Below are positions 6,121 to 9,262 of a stretch of 9,262 nt of DNA, in pieces. The stretch's first letter is position 1. Every line of letters begins with the position of its first letter. The notes beneath the pieces are model-generated. The model made no database searches, had not been told where the DNA came from, and worked only from the letters and a program-made list of their open reading frames with translations. The DNA comes from Spirosoma sp. (GTDB taxonomy: Bacteria > Bacteroidota > Bacteroidia > Cytophagales > Spirosomataceae). The stretch spans positions 1 to 9,262 of the forward strand of contig JAQBNX010000393.1 in the NCBI GenBank assembly GCA_028288385.1, written 5' to 3'. The translations under genes were made by a program, and so were the position numbers.

Positions 6121-7038
6121 TCAGGGCACATAAGACTTATTGACCAGGAGAATTCCCAGTAAACAGACGCCCATTCCAACGAACTGCACTGCATAAATCC
6201 TTTCACCGTCGAGAACGCCCCAACTTAAGGCGACAATAGGAATCAGATACGTTACGGAAGCGGCAAACAGGGGTGAGGCAATCTGCATGATGCGGTTGAA
6301 AAAGATTGCCATTAGCCCTGAGCCAAGTACACCGAGTGTAATAAGAGCCGCCAGTGGCCAGGCGTTTTGCCCGTTAGTAACCCGACCCATAAAATCGGTT
6401 GGTAGCAAGATCAGGGTAGCAATAGACCCGGCAAAAACAAACACCCAGGCCGTTGATATAAGCGCAGGCAAGTGCGTGATGTAGCGGCCAATGAGGTTTG
6501 TATTTACACCGTAGCAGACCGTTGCCAGCACGACAAGCAAGGCGTAATTATTGATCTGGAATGAGCCGGTAGCGCTGAAAAACACCAGCAGCAACGACCC
6601 CGCCAGACCCAGCAGAATACCCAAAACCTGGCGGGTTTTTAGTGCCTGACCAAAAAAAGCTGCGCCTATAATCAAGGTGAACAGGGGACTCAGCGAGTTA
6701 AGGGCTCCGACTAATGAACTGTTCAGGTGTGCACCCGCTTCGGCAAACAGAAAAGCGGGTATAACGAAACCAATGATACCACTGGCCAGTAGCGCCAACC
6801 ACCGATGCCTCACCGCTAGCCGAATCTCGGCCTGGCGACTTTGCCGCGCCAGAAATGGTGTGAAAAACAACAGCGCAAACACCAAACGACCGGCGGCTAC
6901 CTGACCGGGTGGAAATGCAACCAGACTCTGTTTGATCAGAATGAACGAACTACCCCACACCACTGCCAGCGTACATAGCAGCAACCAGGCCAATAGCGGG
7001 CTTTTCTGCGGTTTAACGAGGAGTGGTTCGGCTATCAT
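6121..7038 (-). CDS. DMT-superfamily (EamA) transporter
   Basis: The product, 305 residues from the ATG at 7038, is a polytopic inner-membrane protein with about ten helices in two EamA repeats (roughly 15-152 and 165-300). The first repeat opens with the typical VVWGSSFILIKQ. Both repeats end in the family pattern of a Pro-containing helix, a short turn, then a Gly/Leu-rich helix (FFGQALKTRQVLGILLGLAG and VLDGERIYAVQFVGMGVCLL). EamA proteins export or import small metabolites such as amino acids; the substrate cannot be inferred. The frame remains open to a TTG at 7092 that would overlap the end of dusB, but the extra 18 residues are polar and unlike the family, so the internal ATG is preferred. 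It lies 46 bases after dusB on the same strand and is probably in one operon. Confidence 0.9.
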   Translation of the reverse strand: MIAEPLLVKPQKSPLLAWLLLCTLAVVWGSSFILIKQSLVAFPPGQVAAGRLVFALLFFTPFLARQSRQAEIRLAVRHRWLALLASGIIGFVIPAFLFAEAGAHLNSSLVGALNSLSPLFTLIIGAAFFGQALKTRQVLGILLGLAGSLLLVFFSATGSFQINNYALLVVLATVCYGVNTNLIGRYITHLPALISTAWVFVFAGSIATLILLPTDFMGRVTNGQNAWPLAALITLGVLGSGLMAIFFNRIMQIASPLFAASVTYLIPIVALSWGVLDGERIYAVQFVGMGVCLLGILLVNKSYVP

Positions 7039-7084
7039 AGGGTGAAAAGAACAGCCCACCGGTGTGGTTGTCGGCAGGCTATTG

Positions 7085-8074
7085 TCACGCAAATTCTACT
7101 ACGTAGTTCTCCTGGATTTCATCCAGTATGGCACTCACCTCACTGTATGAATCGGTTGTGACAAGCCGCATCCGGAAAGGTTTGAAATCGGGCAGACCCC
7201 GGAAGTAGTTAGCGTAGTGGCGTCGCATCTCGAATAACCCCACAATTTCGCCTTTCCAGCGAATCGAAAAGTCGAGATGCTGGCGGCACACCGCCACCCG
7301 GTCTGCTACGGTGGGAGGAGGCAGATGTTGCCCGGTTTGAACGTAGTGCTTGATCTCGTTGAAAATCCAGGGGTAGCCAATGCTGGCCCGGCCAATCATA
7401 ACCCCATCGACACCGTATCGGTTTTTGTACTCGAGTGCTTTTTCGGGCGAGTCGATGTCACCATTGCCGAAGATAGGAATGGTGATACGTGGGTTGTCTT
7501 TAATGCGTCCAATGAGTGTCCAGTCGGCATCGCCTTTGTACATCTGGACGCGCGTTCGGCCGTGTATGGTCAGGGCTTTGATGCCAATGTCCTGCAGCCG
7601 CTCGGCCACTTCGCCCACGTTTTTGGTGTGGTCGTCCCAGCCAAGCCGCGTTTTCACGGTTACGGGCAGGTGAGTGGCTTTCACCACGGCATCGGTCATG
7701 CGCACCATTTTAGGGATATCCTGCAGGAGGGCAGCTCCTGCGCCCCGGCAGGCCACCTGCTTCACCGGGCAGCCGTAGTTGATGTCGATCAGGTCGGGCT
7801 GGGCGCGGCTGGCAATGCGGGCGCATTCGCCCATGGTGTCGACGTCGGAGCCGAAAAGCTGGATGCCAATGGGCCGTTCATATTCGAAAATATCCAGTTT
7901 TTGCACGCTCTTAGCCGCGTCGCGAATCAGCCCCTCCGACGAGATAAATTCGGTATACATCAGATCGGCACCGCTGGCTTTACAAACGGCCCGAAATGGC
8001 GGATCACTGACATCTTCCATAGGAGCCAGCAACAACGGGAACTCCGGCAGTTGTATGTTGCCAATGTTGACCAT
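7085..8074 (-). CDS. dusB: tRNA-dihydrouridine synthase, DusB type
   Basis: This FMN enzyme reduces uridines to dihydrouridine in the tRNA D loop using NADPH. The 329-residue protein shows the Dus TIM barrel, about residues 5-245. APMEDVSDPPFR at 17-28 is the family signature. INYGCPVKQVACRGAGAALL carries the catalytic Cys102. Lys141 in VKTRLGW, HGRTR at 171-175, NGDI at 204-207 and GRA at 228-230 are the FMN- and RNA-contacting motifs. The C-terminal helical domain with MRRHYANYFRG (283-293) follows. Bacteroidota usually carry this DusB-like form, and I assign the symbol on that basis. It is the first gene of a likely operon with the EamA transporter and biotin carrier. The first 10 residues and the ATG at 8074 fit the family, giving a secure start. 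Confidence 0.95.
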   Translation of the reverse strand: MVNIGNIQLPEFPLLLAPMEDVSDPPFRAVCKASGADLMYTEFISSEGLIRDAAKSVQKLDIFEYERPIGIQLFGSDVDTMGECARIASRAQPDLIDINYGCPVKQVACRGAGAALLQDIPKMVRMTDAVVKATHLPVTVKTRLGWDDHTKNVGEVAERLQDIGIKALTIHGRTRVQMYKGDADWTLIGRIKDNPRITIPIFGNGDIDSPEKALEYKNRYGVDGVMIGRASIGYPWIFNEIKHYVQTGQHLPPPTVADRVAVCRQHLDFSIRWKGEIVGLFEMRRHYANYFRGLPDFKPFRMRLVTTDSYSEVSAILDEIQENYVVEFA

Positions 8075-8150
8075 AGACGGTTGTTAATGATTGGTTTTAG
8101 CACAATCCAAAGGCCCAAATGGTTCCTTTGTACGGATTCTGCGGACGAGT

Positions 8151-8164
8151 CTGTAAATTTACAG
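8151..8164. promoter_or_regulatory. Perfect 14-bp palindrome just upstream of the CPBP gene
   Basis: CTGTAAATTTACAG is exactly self-complementary and ends 5 bases before the preferred ATG at 8170. It contains TAAATTTA, one base off TAnnTTTG, on both strands. It may be an operator, part of a promoter, or a small 5' UTR hairpin (5-bp stem, AATT loop) near the start codon. No regulator is identified. Confidence 0.4.
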
Positions 8165-8169
8165 GAATT

Positions 8170-9114
8170 ATGCAGTCAATCCATACCCCAGACCGTTCTG
8201 TATCACGCCCGCCAACCATTGGTGGGCTCATCATGCTGCTTGGCTTTGTGCTCATGGGGGGTGTTGTCAGTACGTTGATACTGCTTGGTATATTGCTGAT
8301 AGCCAAAGGTATGACTGTTGCCGAAGTGCAGGCTTATCTTTTACACATATCCCTGAACCCATCAGCATCGGGTGGCAACTGGTATGAACTCATGGGCATT
8401 CAGGCGATCAACCACCTCGGCACATTTCTCTTGCCCGCACTGCTATACTGGTACGTAATAGAGCATCGAACATGGAAACAGTTTAGTGCCCGACCCCTGT
8501 GGGCCGTTGTTGGCCTGAGTCTGGTGGGCCTGATCGTGATTGCGTTCATGCCGTTCGACGGGCTGGTTATTGAGTGGAATCAGCATCTTCATCTGCCCGA
8601 GACAATGGCACCCCTGGAGAAGTGGATTCGCGACAAGGAAACCAGTCTGGAAGGCATTACCAAATACCTCACTACGTTCAACACGACCGGGCAGCTGATT
8701 ACGGCCTTACTCGTGATTGCGGTGATTCCTGCCATTGGCGAGGAGGTTCTGTTTCGGGGGATATTACAACGTAACGTCAGCTATTGGTCCGGTAATGTTC
8801 ACGTTGGCATCTGGGTAGCAGCTATACTGTTCAGCGCCATTCACGTTCAGTTCCTCGGTTTTTTTCCACGTATGCTGCTGGGTGCCCTGTTTGGCTATCT
8901 TTACGTCTGGTCCGGTAATCTGTGGGTATCAATTCTGGCGCATTTTGTTAACAATGGCTTTACCGTCCTGATGGTGTATCTGCATCAGCAGAAGGTAACC
9001 TCGGTCGATATAGAAAGCAGTGAATCGGTGCCGGTATGGGGAGCGCTGATATCACTTGCCCTAACAACGGGATTATTGATTTATTTCAGACGGGTAAACA
9101 AAGTACAAACGTAA
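8170..9114 (+). CDS. CPBP-family intramembrane glutamic protease (Abi/CAAX-type)
   Basis: From the ATG at 8170 the protein has 314 residues, with about eight hydrophobic segments. The CPBP (PF02517) core lies at about 175-280. The diglutamate motif EEVLFRG (Glu191, Glu192, Arg196), the second motif FSAIH (Phe221, His225) and the third motif HFVNN (His258, Asn262) are all intact, so it should be catalytically competent. Relatives include Rce1-like CAAX proteases and bacteriocin-immunity proteins; the substrate here is unknown. The frame is open from an ATG at 8119, adding 17 residues. I prefer 8170 because the N-terminus before the first helix is then short and polar, and because a TTCCTTTG at 8123-8130 (one base off the -7 consensus) would place transcription start after 8119. 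It is divergent from dusB and followed, 43 bases on, by a DUF2007-type gene. Confidence 0.92.
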   Translation: MQSIHTPDRSVSRPPTIGGLIMLLGFVLMGGVVSTLILLGILLIAKGMTVAEVQAYLLHISLNPSASGGNWYELMGIQAINHLGTFLLPALLYWYVIEHRTWKQFSARPLWAVVGLSLVGLIVIAFMPFDGLVIEWNQHLHLPETMAPLEKWIRDKETSLEGITKYLTTFNTTGQLITALLVIAVIPAIGEEVLFRGILQRNVSYWSGNVHVGIWVAAILFSAIHVQFLGFFPRMLLGALFGYLYVWSGNLWVSILAHFVNNGFTVLMVYLHQQKVTSVDIESSESVPVWGALISLALTTGLLIYFRRVNKVQT

Positions 9115-9157
9115 AGTGGCACAGACGAATGCGTCAGCGCGACTTTACCCTACTAGC

Positions 9158-9262
9158 ATGAACGAAAACTGGCAATCTGTATATACTACGCCGTTGCCGC
9201 ACCGGGCCGAACTGGCGAAGGCACTGCTGGCCGAACACGACATTCCGGCGGTGGTTGTCAAT
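9158..9262 (+). CDS. DUF2007-type putative signal-transducing protein (N-terminal fragment)
   Basis: The ATG at 9158 opens 35 codons to the right edge. The pattern VYTTPLPHRAELAKALLAEH, then DIPAVVVN, resembles the start of DUF2007 (PF09413): a beta strand, a helix spanning several positions ahead of an 'L...GIPA.v.n' turn, and a second strand. These proteins are about 70-90 residues long, so half or more is missing. Their role is not established. It is 43 bases downstream of the CPBP protease on the same strand and is probably cotranscribed. Confidence 0.7.
   Translation, partial: MNENWQSVYTTPLPHRAELAKALLAEHDIPAVVVN

Noticed and set aside
8151..8164. LexA (SOS) box
   Set aside because: The CTGT and ACAG ends suggest it, but the spacing is 6 bases rather than 8 and Bacteroidota LexA sites are not known to me to have this form.
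7277..8278. 333-codon plus-strand ORF opposite dusB, running into the CPBP gene
   Set aside because: dusB on the minus strand has every family motif, and the end overlaps the CPBP frame. The predicted protein is His/Val-rich with no family features.

Overview
The window looks like ordinary core chromosome of a Bacteroidota bacterium, most likely a Cytophagales member of the Spirosoma type (inference from gene content and sequence style). Three things point this way. Coding DNA is of moderate GC and intergenic DNA is A/T-rich. Shine-Dalgarno sequences are largely absent. Upstream regions carry matches to the Bacteroidota -7 element TAnnTTTG, best seen ahead of the tRNA and prs. I see no phage, transposon, CRISPR, toxin-antitoxin or defence genes.

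Left part (1-2620): a secreted M14 zinc carboxypeptidase on the minus strand runs off the left edge. Divergent to it is tRNA-Glu(UUC), with its own promoter and a strong hairpin terminator. An A/T-rich stretch then leads to an unrecognised 84-residue protein. A perfect 40-bp palindromic terminator lies between that gene and the convergent rplY.

Middle (2658-5542): prs (PRPP synthetase) and rplY (ribosomal protein L25/Ctc) form a minus-strand pair, the familiar prs-ctc arrangement linking nucleotide precursor supply to translation. After a 392-base divergent intergenic region comes a plus-strand, membrane-anchored YpfJ-type zinc metallopeptidase. It ends in a second perfect, bidirectional terminator.

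Right part (5567-9262): three minus-strand genes, dusB (tRNA dihydrouridine synthase), a DMT/EamA transporter and a biotinyl carrier protein, are closely packed and probably cotranscribed. Divergent from dusB is a CPBP-family intramembrane protease. It is followed by the start of a DUF2007-type small protein cut by the right edge.

The points most worth a second look are the orphan 84-residue gene, two short palindromes at probable promoters (ahead of prs and of the CPBP protease), the perfect bidirectional terminators, a possible folded element in the prs/ypfJ intergenic region, and a biotin carrier protein with no carboxylase beside it. I did not find convincing evidence of a novel multi-gene system.
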